Origin: an uncultured Bacilli bacterium
GTDB lineage: Bacteria; Bacillota_I; Bacilli_A; RF39; UBA660
Direction of reading: 5' to 3'
Length of the DNA stretch: 64,000 bases
Assembly: GCA_910584085.1 (NCBI GenBank)
Contig: CAJTZY010000004.1
Span: 1 to 64,000, forward strand
Both the position numbers and the translations under genes were made by a program. The notes beneath the pieces are model-generated. The model was not told the DNA's origin, did no database searches, and saw only the letters and a list, made by a program, of their open reading frames with translations. Below are positions 49,458 through 58,499 of this stretch, piece by piece (the stretch's first letter is position 1; every line of letters begins with the position of its first letter).

Positions 49458-50927
49458 TCAATGTTTTACTTTTTGTCTTGCTTTATACTCTTCTATTGGT
49501 TCTTTTTTAAGTGATACTTTAGGTCTATTTGATTCTTGCAATTCAATATTTAATGATTCATATCTTTCTTCATTATTTAATTTTTGTGATTGGGCATTTA
49601 AAAATTCTATTTTTTCTTCTCTACTCATATTCATATAGTTTATAATATTTTTATCAAATAAATTATTTTTTACCATATCCATTATAATTGAAATATCTTC
49701 AGTAGGTAATTCACTTAACTTTTTTAGTATTTCTTTTATATCATTTTCTTTTTGTAGTTCCTCTTTTTTTTCTAATTTAATATTTTTAATCTGCAGTTCT
49801 TTGAAAACTACTGGGTTATCTTCTACTATTCTTTCATTAGACATGTGTTCATCTGTAGGTTCAGTAGGAGCTATTTCACTTCTTTTTGGATTTTCTTGTA
49901 ATAATGGTTCTTTAGTATATTCCAAATTTTCTTCCTTTTTTAGTTCATCATCATACTTTAATGGAATATCTTTACGAATTTCATTTTTTTCTATCTTTAA
50001 ACCTTTAATTTTAAGAAATTCATCCATATAATTATCCAATTGATAATTAAAATCAATATAATCATCTTTATTTAATTCATTTAACATCATTTTTATAAAA
50101 TATTCATGGTATTCATATTTAAAATAATTTTTATAATATCCTTTATTATTTATACCTTTAATTTTTAGTGATTTTTTTATTTCATTTAATATTTCTTTTT
50201 TTCTTATGTGTTCAAATTTTTCTATAGATTTTATTAATGTTCTACCTACTTGTACGGCATTTATTTCATGATTTTTATTTATATTAAAATTAATTAAAGT
50301 GCTTGTTAATACTAATTTAGCTCTATAGCATTCTTTAAATGCATAATCTTTAATACATTTTATATTTGGTGGAATAACTACCTTTTTTAAATTTTCACAA
50401 CTCAAGAAGGTATAACTTTCTATAGTATTTAATTTATCTGGAAGTATTATATTTTTTAATTTTTTACAATTTGAAAATGCAAAAGCACCTATTTTTTCAA
50501 CACTTTCTGAAATAATAATATTATTTAAATTTTTGCAACCGTTAAATGCATTATGTCCTATTTTTGTTACACTATTTGGTAGTGTTATATTTTTTAAACC
50601 TACGCATCCAATAAATGCATAATTTCCTATTTCAGTCACACTATTAGGTATCGTTATATTTTCTAGTAATTCACATTCTTCAAATGCTTGTGAAGATATT
50701 TTAGTAATTCCATACGTTAGATTTACTTTTTCTAATTTTCTGCAATATTCAAAAGCGGCAACCCCTATTTCTTTTACACTTTTTGGAATATCTATACCTA
50801 TAAGTTTTAAACAATTAGAAAAAGCATGATCACCTATCTTTTTTACTCCATTTGGAATTTTTATTGTACCTGTTGTTATATCATCATTTGATACTTCAAC
50901 TAAAACATCATCATAATTTATAGTCAT
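49458..50927 (-). CDS. Leucine-rich-repeat (BspA/LRR_5) protein without export signal
   Basis: The 489-residue product opens with seven or eight 23-residue LRR_5 repeats (residues about 15-195) of the type LKNITLPNSVTKIGHNAFNGCK. The rest (200-489) is Lys/Glu-rich and probably helical (KKEELQKENDIKEILKKL). No signal peptide, anchor or LPxTG is seen, although LRR_5 proteins are usually on the surface. The start is set by GGTG before MTINYDD. Partner and role are unknown. Confidence 0.8.
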   Translation of the reverse strand: MTINYDDVLVEVSNDDITTGTIKIPNGVKKIGDHAFSNCLKLIGIDIPKSVKEIGVAAFEYCRKLEKVNLTYGITKISSQAFEECELLENITIPNSVTEIGNYAFIGCVGLKNITLPNSVTKIGHNAFNGCKNLNNIIISESVEKIGAFAFSNCKKLKNIILPDKLNTIESYTFLSCENLKKVVIPPNIKCIKDYAFKECYRAKLVLTSTLINFNINKNHEINAVQVGRTLIKSIEKFEHIRKKEILNEIKKSLKIKGINNKGYYKNYFKYEYHEYFIKMMLNELNKDDYIDFNYQLDNYMDEFLKIKGLKIEKNEIRKDIPLKYDDELKKEENLEYTKEPLLQENPKRSEIAPTEPTDEHMSNERIVEDNPVVFKELQIKNIKLEKKEELQKENDIKEILKKLSELPTEDISIIMDMVKNNLFDKNIINYMNMSREEKIEFLNAQSQKLNNEERYESLNIELQESNRPKVSLKKEPIEEYKARQKVKH

Positions 50928-51039
50928 AAAATCACCAACCAATTGAATAGTATTCTAACATTTGCTATATTAAAAGTCAATAAGAATTATTCATTGTGTT
51001 ATTAGCTCATTGTATGGCTATATGTAATTTTTATTCAAA

Positions 51040-51135
51040 CAAATAAAAATACCACCACCGAGTGATATTTTTATTTAATGTCCCCTTTATTCTTATATAG
51101 AACTACTCATTACGTAATCCCTACTTTGACATTAC
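51040..51135 (-). ncRNA. Candidate small RNA
   Basis: A good minus-strand promoter (51170-51142) would start a transcript near 51135. It runs about 90 nt without a long ORF and ends in a hairpin where AAATAAAAATA, CAC and their complements pair around TCGGTG (51042-51076). The hairpin tail TATTTTTATTTG is T-rich. Type I toxin-antitoxin RNAs have a similar layout, but no toxin peptide was found. Confidence 0.4.
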
Positions 51136-51141
51136 AATTTT

Positions 51142-51207
51142 ATTATATATTAGGTAGTTTCTATCGTCAATGTGTTTATTATGATTTTGGGAAATATTTT
51201 GGGAAAT
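51142..51207 (-). promoter_or_regulatory. Promoter with a tandem 12-bp repeat upstream
   Basis: TTGACG (51170-51165), 17 nt, TATAAT (51147-51142). Two exact, adjacent copies of ATTTTGGGAAAT (51184-51195 and 51196-51207) end 14 nt upstream of the -35. This is the position expected of an activator site. Confidence 0.55.
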
Positions 51208-51272
51208 TATGTAAATAAGTGTAAAAGTGAGATACTTGCTTTGTTTTATATTAAATTTATTTTTTATAATTA

Positions 51273-52472
51273 CTAATCTAGTAAAAAATCTACTATATTA
51301 ATTACTTCTATTCCATCTAATTGTTTATTTTTAACATTATCCATTGTAAGTATGACCTTTTTATAATTATCATTTATTGCAAGTAATGATTTTTTTTCTC
51401 TTTCCTCAACTTTTTCATCCATAATACTCCTTGATACCTGATAGTAAACTTTTTCATTTGGTTTTATTGCAATAAAGTCAATTTCTATGTCATTATATTG
51501 CCCTACATATACTTCATAACCTCTACGTAATAATTCTATATAGATTAAATTTTCATAACTGCTACCACTATCATAGGATGATATTCCATTTATTATATTT
51601 TTTAAACCATTATCTACAAAATAATATTTACCCTGTGTTTTTAATAATTGTTTTCCTTTTAATTCATACCTAGGAAGTCTATATATTAAATAGGCATTTT
51701 CTAGCATATTTAGATATGAGTCAACAGTTTCATTAGTAATTGAACTGCCATTTTTTTTCATAAATTCTGAAATAGCGTTTGGAGTAGTTAAATTACCTAT
51801 TACTGAAGCTATATATCTAATTAGATTATCTAAAAAAACGCTATCCTTTATTCTATTTCTATTAATAACATCTTTTTTTAAAACAACGTCTTTTAAGTCG
51901 GTTAAATAATCTATTATTAGTTGTTCATTATCATTCATATTTACTAACATGGGCATTCCACCATATCTTAAATATTTATCAAACTTGCTAAATTTATCTT
52001 CTTCTATTTCAAAAGGATATTCACTAATAAACTCTTTAAAAGAGAATGGATAAATTTTTATAGTTAACACCCTACCTGCTAAAAGTGTAGTAAGTTCGCT
52101 TGAAAGTAAATAAGCATTTGAACCAGTAATATATAAATCAACATTCATATCTACTAACATTGAGTTAACTGCTTTTTCCCATTTTTCTACATTTTGTATT
52201 TCATCTAATAATATATATTTCTTATTTTCATTTTTTATTTGAGTTTTTATATAGTTATACAAATCTTTATAGTCTTTTATTTCATACCAATCTGCACTTT
52301 CAAAATTCATGTATATAATATCTTCTGGTGAAATTTTTTGTTCTATTAAGTAAGCTTTATATTGCAATAATAATGTACTTTTTCCACTTCTCCTTACTCC
52401 TGTAATTACTTTTATTAAATTTAAATCTTTTCCGGCAATTAATTGATTTAAGTAGTTTTCTCTTTTTAACAT
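51273..52472 (-). CDS. AAA ATPase with DUF4143 domain, second copy
   Basis: A 399-residue ATPase with P-loop VITGVRRSGKSTLLLQYK and Walker B YILLDEIQNV, then a DUF4143 region. The C-terminal nuclease-like core is degenerate: EIDFIAIKPNEKVYYQVSR has Gln-Val-Ser where ExK is usual. It is only distantly similar to the copy at 21600. It is monocistronic, with a near-perfect promoter and a palindrome next to it. Function is unsettled for the family. Confidence 0.85.
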   Translation of the reverse strand: MLKRENYLNQLIAGKDLNLIKVITGVRRSGKSTLLLQYKAYLIEQKISPEDIIYMNFESADWYEIKDYKDLYNYIKTQIKNENKKYILLDEIQNVEKWEKAVNSMLVDMNVDLYITGSNAYLLSSELTTLLAGRVLTIKIYPFSFKEFISEYPFEIEEDKFSKFDKYLRYGGMPMLVNMNDNEQLIIDYLTDLKDVVLKKDVINRNRIKDSVFLDNLIRYIASVIGNLTTPNAISEFMKKNGSSITNETVDSYLNMLENAYLIYRLPRYELKGKQLLKTQGKYYFVDNGLKNIINGISSYDSGSSYENLIYIELLRRGYEVYVGQYNDIEIDFIAIKPNEKVYYQVSRSIMDEKVEEREKKSLLAINDNYKKVILTMDNVKNKQLDGIEVINIVDFLLD

Positions 52473-52489
52473 AATCCACCTCCATATAC

Positions 52490-52544
52490 ATTATATACTT
52501 CACTTTAATTATTGTCAAGTTTTACGTTTGTATACGTAAAACTT
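52490..52544 (-). promoter_or_regulatory. Consensus promoter and palindromic operator of the second DUF4143 ATPase
   Basis: TTGACA (52518-52513), 17 nt, TATAAT (52495-52490), then GGAGGTGG and the ATG. The perfect 10-bp inverted repeat AAGTTTTACG/CGTAAAACTT (52517-52526 and 52535-52544) abuts and slightly overlaps the -35. Confidence 0.75.
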
Positions 52545-52600
52545 TTAATTTTTATATTTTTTGCGTTTATAATTCAACAATAATTTTTAATTGATATATA

Positions 52601-52623
52601 AAAAGAACAGAATTACCTGTTCT
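52601..52623 (-). terminator. Terminator of the AbgT-type transporter gene
   Basis: AGAACAG pairs with CTGTTCT (6-nt loop), followed by TTTTT on the minus strand; it starts at the gene's stop codon. Confidence 0.82.
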
Positions 52624-54130
52624 ATAATGTTATACTCGAATTTATTCCTATTGGAAGTCCAAGTAAATACCACCCTAATATTATTACTATCCATGTGAGT
52701 GATAATATTAAGATTATTGGCATTATTTTTTTCATTGTACCAATTATACTTATGTTAGAATCATTATCAAATTTATACATAAATCCAATAGTTATTATTA
52801 AATATACATATATTGGTGAGAATAACTTTCCAACTGAATCTGCTGCAAGGAATATTGTTTGTGTAAAAGCTGGAGAAATATTTGCTCTCATAAGTAGTGG
52901 TACATATATTGGTGACATAAGTTCCCATTTTGCAAGTGTTGATGGGATAAATACTGAAATTAATACTATTGTTAAGAATATTAATATTACAAGTACTACT
53001 CCAGAAGCACTACCTGAACCTATGAAGTCAATTATATTTGTTGATATAACCTCAAATATATGTGTCCAATCTATTATCCCGTATAATATAGATGCAAAGA
53101 ATAGTAATGCAAATACATATCCTGTACCTTCAAATGTTTTAGTGAAAGCTTTACTATAGTCATCACTATTTTTAATATTTCTAGAAACTGTTCCATATAT
53201 AAATCCACATACCATTAAAATGGCGATTATTAAAAACATAAGTCCTTGATTTAATGGTGATGAAGATCCAAATAGTTTTGCTATATATGTAGGCGCTGTT
53301 TTATCTAGTAATAATCCTGAATGAGGTAATCCTGGGATAATTGAATAGATAAATACAAGCGTCATTATAATAAATGCAATTAATGTAATTTTTGATGCTT
53401 TTGTTGATATATTTAAATTATCTGTTTCTTCATTTCTAGAAAACCTTTTAGAAAATTTTTCTAACATAAAGGCTCCAACTATTGTTAAAATAACTGTAGA
53501 TATAATTAGTGTAAATATATTTGAAAGTAAATCATAATTATAACTTGTAATTATACTTTGTGCAGATAGTTCTGTTATAGTACCTAGCTGATACATCTCA
53601 TAATTATATATTAATCCAGTTCCATAACCTATAGTAATTGCTATAAACATAGTAAGTACACCCAAACTAGAACTTCTTCCTGAATACTTATAAAGTATTC
53701 CAGCTATTGGAAGTAACATAGCATAACTGTAATCTCCTATTATTGTAGAAATTATTCCAATAAACATAACGAGTAGTGTTACATATTTTGATTTCCACTT
53801 TTTTAATGGACTAAATATTTGTTTTAAAAGGCCACTAGCTTCAAGAATAGAAACTGCTATTAATGACATTAATAACATTACTAATGGTTCTAGGGTTTGA
53901 AAATTAACTAAAGAGTTATTTAATATATGTTTGATTCCTGTTTTACTAAATATATTGTTTACAGAAATAAGTGTTGTTTCAAGTCCTTTTACATCAGTCT
54001 TATATCCACTAGCACCAAGCAAGCTAAATAATAAACCTACTACTGCTGCTACAAGCGCAAAAATTATAATTTCTACTATAGGCCCTACTCCTCGCTTCGC
54101 ACCTTTTCGTTTTTGTTTTTTTATACTCAC
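52622..54130 (-). CDS. AbgT-family transporter
   Basis: A 502-residue membrane protein with about 11-12 helices. PLVMLLMSLIAVSILEASGLL early and AKWELMSPIYVPLLMRANISPAFTQTIFLAADSVGKLFSPIYVYL late match AbgT transporters. Known members import p-aminobenzoyl-glutamate or export sulfonamides; which applies here is unclear. The N-terminus is very basic (KKQKRKGAKRG). It lies between DUF951 and the second DUF4143 gene. Confidence 0.82.
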   Translation of the reverse strand: MSIKKQKRKGAKRGVGPIVEIIIFALVAAVVGLLFSLLGASGYKTDVKGLETTLISVNNIFSKTGIKHILNNSLVNFQTLEPLVMLLMSLIAVSILEASGLLKQIFSPLKKWKSKYVTLLVMFIGIISTIIGDYSYAMLLPIAGILYKYSGRSSSLGVLTMFIAITIGYGTGLIYNYEMYQLGTITELSAQSIITSYNYDLLSNIFTLIISTVILTIVGAFMLEKFSKRFSRNEETDNLNISTKASKITLIAFIIMTLVFIYSIIPGLPHSGLLLDKTAPTYIAKLFGSSSPLNQGLMFLIIAILMVCGFIYGTVSRNIKNSDDYSKAFTKTFEGTGYVFALLFFASILYGIIDWTHIFEVISTNIIDFIGSGSASGVVLVILIFLTIVLISVFIPSTLAKWELMSPIYVPLLMRANISPAFTQTIFLAADSVGKLFSPIYVYLIITIGFMYKFDNDSNISIIGTMKKIMPIILILSLTWIVIILGWYLLGLPIGINSSITL

Positions 54131-54140
54131 TTCAAGCCTC

Positions 54141-54326
54141 CTAATATTTTATAATTTTTTTTAATTTTTTATTAAATTCTATTCTTGGCAACATTATCGC
54201 TCTACCACAGTTGTTACATTTTATTTTAATATCTGCCCCAACACGGATTATTTCCCATTCATTTGTTCCACATGGATGATTTTTTTTCATTATAACTATA
54301 CTACCAAGTTTATATTCTTTATCCAT
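54141..54326 (-). CDS. DUF951 protein, possible zinc-binding nucleic-acid factor
   Basis: A 61-residue protein: LGSIVIMKKNHPCGTNEWEIIRVGADIKIKCNNCGRAIMLPR is the DUF951 signature, with CNNC and an upstream HPCG. It overlaps mscS by 8 nt. The order parA-parB-mscS-DUF951 recurs in Firmicutes. Function is unknown. Confidence 0.92.
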   Translation of the reverse strand: MDKEYKLGSIVIMKKNHPCGTNEWEIIRVGADIKIKCNNCGRAIMLPRIEFNKKLKKIIKY

Positions 54327-55101
54327 TATGTATCACCACCTGATTGTATGGAATTGTAATGTTGTTTTCATTAAATGCTAATACAATTTTTTCTTTCATT
54401 TTTCTATCAAGTTCAAATTGTTCTGAATAGTTTGATAAAACAACTATTCTAAATTTTATAGAACTATCAGCTAATTCTTGAATCCCTAAACATGAAATAT
54501 CTTTTAATTTGTATTCTTTCTTAGCTTTCTCACATAAATTTTCTAGTACATTTTTTACTTTTTCTATATCAGATTCGTAAGCAACTCCAATGTCTATTAT
54601 TAAGTTAGTATTTCCTATACTATAATTAATGATTTCTGTGATATTTCTATTTGATATCATTTTAATCTCACCAGTATAAGCTTTAAGTTTTGTTGTTCTT
54701 AAATTGGATGGTATTACTTCTCCTTTAAATCCATTTATACTTACACAATCCCCTATAGAATATTGTCCTTCAAATATTATTGAAATTCCTACTATGAAAT
54801 CCTTTAACAAATCTTGTAAGGCAAGACCAGCCACAAGACCAACCACACCAAATGATGCGACTAATGACTTTGTATCTATTCCATATATTTCAAGTAATGT
54901 TAATATAGATATCATAATTATTATAAACTTAACTATATTGTTAATAAGATTCACAATAGTTTGTTTTCTTTTATCATTAACATGGGCTATTTTAAAATTA
55001 AATAATTTATATACTATTTTTTTAGATATTATACAAAGTAAAATACATAATATTACTATTACTATAGGAGCAATTACTTCTTTTTTTAATAAATATTCCA
55101 T
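54319..55101 (-). CDS. mscS: MscS-family mechanosensitive channel
   Basis: A 260-residue channel that opens under membrane tension in hypo-osmotic shock. Three membrane helices (about 8-28, 52-75, 82-110) end in the pore helix VGLVAGLALQDLLKDFIVGISIIFEGQYSIGD, then the beta domain (VSINGFKGEVIPSNLRTTKL) and the cytoplasmic vestibule. It follows parB by 1 nt. Confidence 0.93.
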   Translation of the reverse strand: MEYLLKKEVIAPIVIVILCILLCIISKKIVYKLFNFKIAHVNDKRKQTIVNLINNIVKFIIIMISILTLLEIYGIDTKSLVASFGVVGLVAGLALQDLLKDFIVGISIIFEGQYSIGDCVSINGFKGEVIPSNLRTTKLKAYTGEIKMISNRNITEIINYSIGNTNLIIDIGVAYESDIEKVKNVLENLCEKAKKEYKLKDISCLGIQELADSSIKFRIVVLSNYSEQFELDRKMKEKIVLAFNENNITIPYNQVVIHNG

Positions 55102-55102
55102 A

Positions 55103-55972
55103 CTAATCCCTTATATTTAACACTTCTAAAATTCTATTTAAATCTGCTGTATTATTAAAAGATATTTCTATTTTTTTATCTTTTATTTTAACTTTAGTAT
55201 CTAATTTTTCAATTAACATTTCTTCAACATATTTATATTCATTATCTTTTGGATGTCTTTCTATTTTTACTTTTTTATCTTCTGTTTCTGCATCTTGCTC
55301 AAGTTCTCTAACAGGTATTTTTTTATCAATTATTTCATGAGCCATATCAATTATTTTTTGATTATCTTCTAATTTACTAAGAACTCTAGCATGTCCCATG
55401 CTTATTTGATTATTTGATACCATTTCTTGTACCTCATTTGGTAATCTTAAAAGTCCTAGTATATTTGTTATATGACTTCTACTTTTTCCAACCTTATTTG
55501 ATAATTCTTCTTGTGTAAGTGATAATTTTTCTATCATAGATTTATATGCATAAGCCTCTTCTATTGCACTTAAATTTTCTCTTTGTAAGTTTTCTAAAAG
55601 CGCAATTTCCATCATTTGTTCATCATTTAAATTACGAATGAGTGCTGGAACTTTAGTAAGACCTGCCATTTTAGAAGCTCTAACCCTTCTCTCACCTGCT
55701 ATTATTTCATAACCTTTTATACTTTTCTTTACTATAATTGGCTGAAAAACGCCGTGTTCTCTAATTGAATTTGCTAAATCATTTAAAGCTTCATCATTAA
55801 ATTTTTTACGTGGTTGGTATGGATTAGGTCTAAGTTCATCTATGTTAATTTCAACAATTTCTTCATTACTTGCTGTTTCATATACTGTTTTTTCAAAACT
55901 ATCTAAATCAAGATTTTCTGAATTAAATAATTGTTCTAATCCTTTTCCAAGTGCTCTTTTTTTAGTTTCCAT
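55103..55972 (-). CDS. parB: Chromosome-partitioning protein ParB/Spo0J
   Basis: A 289-residue CTP-dependent clamp that loads at parS. METKKRALGKGLEQLF starts it; RPNPYQPRKKFNDEALNDLANSI is motif I, GYEIIAGERRVRASKMAGL the CTP-binding GERR box, and a helix-turn-helix (LTQEELSNKVGKSRSHITNILGLLRLP) follows. The end is the dimerisation domain. It overlaps parA by 11 nt. Confidence 0.97.
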   Translation of the reverse strand: METKKRALGKGLEQLFNSENLDLDSFEKTVYETASNEEIVEINIDELRPNPYQPRKKFNDEALNDLANSIREHGVFQPIIVKKSIKGYEIIAGERRVRASKMAGLTKVPALIRNLNDEQMMEIALLENLQRENLSAIEEAYAYKSMIEKLSLTQEELSNKVGKSRSHITNILGLLRLPNEVQEMVSNNQISMGHARVLSKLEDNQKIIDMAHEIIDKKIPVRELEQDAETEDKKVKIERHPKDNEYKYVEEMLIEKLDTKVKIKDKKIEISFNNTADLNRILEVLNIRD

Positions 55973-56747
55973 TTCTCTCAATCACCTCTTTGGCTAAATT
56001 TATATATGCTTCTGTTCCTCTGCTTCTTGGATCATATGCGTGTATTGGTTTTCCATGACTTGGTGCTTCTGACAATTTTACAAGTCTTGGTATTATAGTA
56101 TCATAAACCTTATCCTTAAAATAACTTTTAATCTCTTCTACAACTTCAAGACCTAAGTTAGTACGATTATCTAACATTGTAAGTAATACACCTTCTATAT
56201 CTAATGTTGGATTTAATTTTCTTTGCGCTATCATAATTGAGTTCAATAGTTGCATAATTCCCTCAAGGGCGAAGAATTCACATTGTACTGGAATTATTAC
56301 CGAATTAGATGCTGCTAGTGCATTTGTTGTTATTAGCCCAAGAGAAGGTGGACAATCTAAAATTATATAATCAAATATATCTTTTATTTCACCTAAGTAT
56401 TTTTTTAATTGTAATTGTGGTATAAACTCTGGATTTGCTCTAGACATTTCCATAAGTTCCATATCTACTCCAGCTAAGTTAATAGATGCTGGGATTAAAT
56501 ATAGGTTTTTAAATTTTGTTTTTGCTACAACTTTTTTTACCTCTGCTCTATCAACTAAAAGTTCATAAATACTATTTTCCAAATCACCTTTATTGACACC
56601 TACTCCAGTAGTACTGTTACCTTGAGGATCTAGGTCAACTAGTAATGTTTTTTTACCCAAAAGTCCTAGGGAAGCTGCTAAATTTATACTAGATGTAGTC
56701 TTTCCAACTCCACCTTTTTGATTAACAAATGCTATTATCTTTCCCAT
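55962..56747 (-). CDS. parA: Chromosome-partitioning ATPase ParA/Soj
   Basis: A 261-residue deviant Walker A ATPase (NQKGGVGKTTSSINLAASL) with Walker B YIILDCPPSLG. It drives segregation with ParB and, as Soj, influences DnaA. It starts behind AGGTG. No dnaA, gidA or gidB is in the window. Confidence 0.97.
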   Translation of the reverse strand: MGKIIAFVNQKGGVGKTTSSINLAASLGLLGKKTLLVDLDPQGNSTTGVGVNKGDLENSIYELLVDRAEVKKVVAKTKFKNLYLIPASINLAGVDMELMEMSRANPEFIPQLQLKKYLGEIKDIFDYIILDCPPSLGLITTNALAASNSVIIPVQCEFFALEGIMQLLNSIMIAQRKLNPTLDIEGVLLTMLDNRTNLGLEVVEEIKSYFKDKVYDTIIPRLVKLSEAPSHGKPIHAYDPRSRGTEAYINLAKEVIERNGN

Positions 56748-57127
56748 TTTTTCACCTTATTTCATTTTTAATTTTCACATAAATAGTTTATCATATTTTT
56801 AAGAATAAATCTATTGTTTTAATAATAATTTTTTATATATGAAAAGTAGAAGTTTTCTATCCTCTTATCTTTTCTTGATTATTATGATTTTAAGTTATAT
56901 TCGCTTTACAGTCTAATATTTTATCATTTATATTTTAAAGATATATGTTTTTAATAGGATTTACTACTTTGTATTTCTTATTTTTTTATTTGATTTAAGG
57001 TAATTTTATGAAAATATGATACTAAACTATTAATTTCTATATTTTACACTATATTTAGATCAATTATTTACTATTTAATATTTAGAACCTATTTTAATAA
57101 AACTCATAAACTTATATAGGTGGTTTT
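56748..57127. other. Divergent intergenic region between parA and the Ddl-type ligase
   Basis: 380 nt of AT-rich DNA holding the opposed starts of parA and the ligase gene. I see no long ORF, tRNA, parS or array of DnaA boxes, only short AT palindromes such as GAAAA/TTTTC near 56839-56855. Near the ligase start an AGGTGG is visible. Confidence 0.5.
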
Positions 57128-58090
57128 TTGAAAAAAGTGTTAATTTTATTTGGTGGAAATTCTTTTGAACACGAAGTTTCTTGTGATTCAGTTAATTTTA
57201 TTATAAATAACATAAATAAAAATAAATTTGATTATAATGTAGTTGGTATTGATTTTGATGGTAAGTGGTATGAAGTTAATAAAAGTATTGATATTAATGT
57301 TAATTGGAAGGATAAATATATTAAAGAAGTAAATAATATTATTGAGTATTTAAAATGTTTTGATATAGTATTTCCTATGATACATGGAAATATGGGAGAG
57401 GATGGTAAGCTTCAAAGCTTATTCGAATTATGTAATATTAAATATGTAGGTTGTAATTCATATAGTAGTTTAATTTGTTATGATAAATTATTAACAAAAT
57501 TAATATTGGATAAATATTCTATACCTCAAGTTTCATATTTGATATATGATGAAAATACTGATATTGAAAAAGTTAAATATCCTTCTATAGTAAAACCCTG
57601 TAAATGCGGTTCATCGCTTGGTATATCTGTAGTAAATAACAAATCAGAATTAATTAATGCAATTAAAGCGGCAAGAAAATACGATAAAAATATTATTATT
57701 GAATCTTATATAAAAGAAAACAGAGAATTAGAGTGTGCGATATTAGAAAAAAATAATAAGTTGATTGTTTCAGATATTGGAGAAATTAATAAGAGTAATG
57801 GTTGGTACAGCTATGATTCAAAATACAATACTAAGTTAGATACTAAAATATCTAATATTAATAAATGTATTAAAAAGAAAATAAAAAAATACTCTAAACA
57901 AATATTTAATATATTAGGTTGTAGAGGATTAAGTAGAATAGATTTCTTATATGATATAAAAGAAAATAAAATATATTTTAATGAAATAAATACTATGCCT
58001 GGATTTACTGAAATTAGTATGTATCCTAAACTTATTAAGAATAGTGGAATAAATTATAAGAAATTAATTACTATTCTTTTAAATTTATAG
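57128..58090 (+). CDS. ddl: D-alanine-D-alanine ligase family ATP-grasp protein
   Basis: A 320-residue ATP-grasp ligase that makes the D-Ala-D-Ala dipeptide of peptidoglycan. LFGGNSFEHEVSCDSV, PMIHGNMGEDGKLQS, VKPCKCGSSLGISVV and SRIDFLYD with NEINTMPGFTEISMYPKL are the family blocks. The start is TTG behind AGGTGG with 4-nt spacing. It is shorter than typical Ddl (about 345-360), and a paralog of altered specificity cannot be excluded. Confidence 0.88.
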   Translation: MKKVLILFGGNSFEHEVSCDSVNFIINNINKNKFDYNVVGIDFDGKWYEVNKSIDINVNWKDKYIKEVNNIIEYLKCFDIVFPMIHGNMGEDGKLQSLFELCNIKYVGCNSYSSLICYDKLLTKLILDKYSIPQVSYLIYDENTDIEKVKYPSIVKPCKCGSSLGISVVNNKSELINAIKAARKYDKNIIIESYIKENRELECAILEKNNKLIVSDIGEINKSNGWYSYDSKYNTKLDTKISNINKCIKKKIKKYSKQIFNILGCRGLSRIDFLYDIKENKIYFNEINTMPGFTEISMYPKLIKNSGINYKKLITILLNL

Positions 58091-58147
58091 ACCATATGTA
58101 TATAAAATTTTAAGCCAATATATGAGAAAATTAAAGTGGTGATTGAT

Positions 58148-58390
58148 ATGGCAGAAAAAAAGAAATCAGATATTTATAATACAATAGGGAAAAACATTAA
58201 AAAGTATAGAATAAAAAAAGGCCTTAAACAAAGAGAACTTGCGGAAGCCCTATATTTAAGTGATAGTTTTATTGCTAAACTTGAATCTGTTACACACCAA
58301 ACAATATCTATTGATACACTTGAGGATATTGCTAATGTACTTGATTGTAGTATAAAGGATTTTTTTGATAAGAATGAGGAAACAAAGTAA
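58148..58390 (+). CDS. XRE-family transcriptional regulator
   Basis: An 80-residue protein with a single Cro/C1 HTH: IGKNIKKYRIKKGLKQRELAEALYLSDSFIAKLES, then IDTLEDIANVLDCSIKDFF. GGTGATTGAT places the start at 58148 rather than at a GTG 12 nt upstream. It lies before the second Rpn gene by 109 nt. A small stem in the last codons may reduce read-through. Confidence 0.85.
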   Translation: MAEKKKSDIYNTIGKNIKKYRIKKGLKQRELAEALYLSDSFIAKLESVTHQTISIDTLEDIANVLDCSIKDFFDKNEETK

Positions 58391-58433
58391 AATGCTTTGT
58401 TTTCTTTTGATATAAATTTTAAAAAATTATTAT

Positions 58434-58490
58434 AGAAAAAAAGGAAATTAAAAACTTTTACAATATAATATATATAGGAAAATCACTAGA
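58434..58490 (+). promoter_or_regulatory. Upstream block shared with the first Rpn paralog
   Basis: It matches the block at 44852-44903 (opposite strand), with 23 identical nt at 58464-58486. The ATG follows after 13 nt, behind AGAAGGG. Confidence 0.65.
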
Positions 58491-58499
58491 AGGGAAATT

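Noticed and set aside
51184..51207. Tandem 12-bp repeat as a CRISPR or attachment site
   Set aside because: There are only two adjacent copies with no spacers and no integrase gene nearby; a regulatory repeat fits better.
56748..57127. Possible oriC or parS near parAB
   Set aside because: I looked for TGTTTCACGTGAAACA-like sites and DnaA box arrays and found none.
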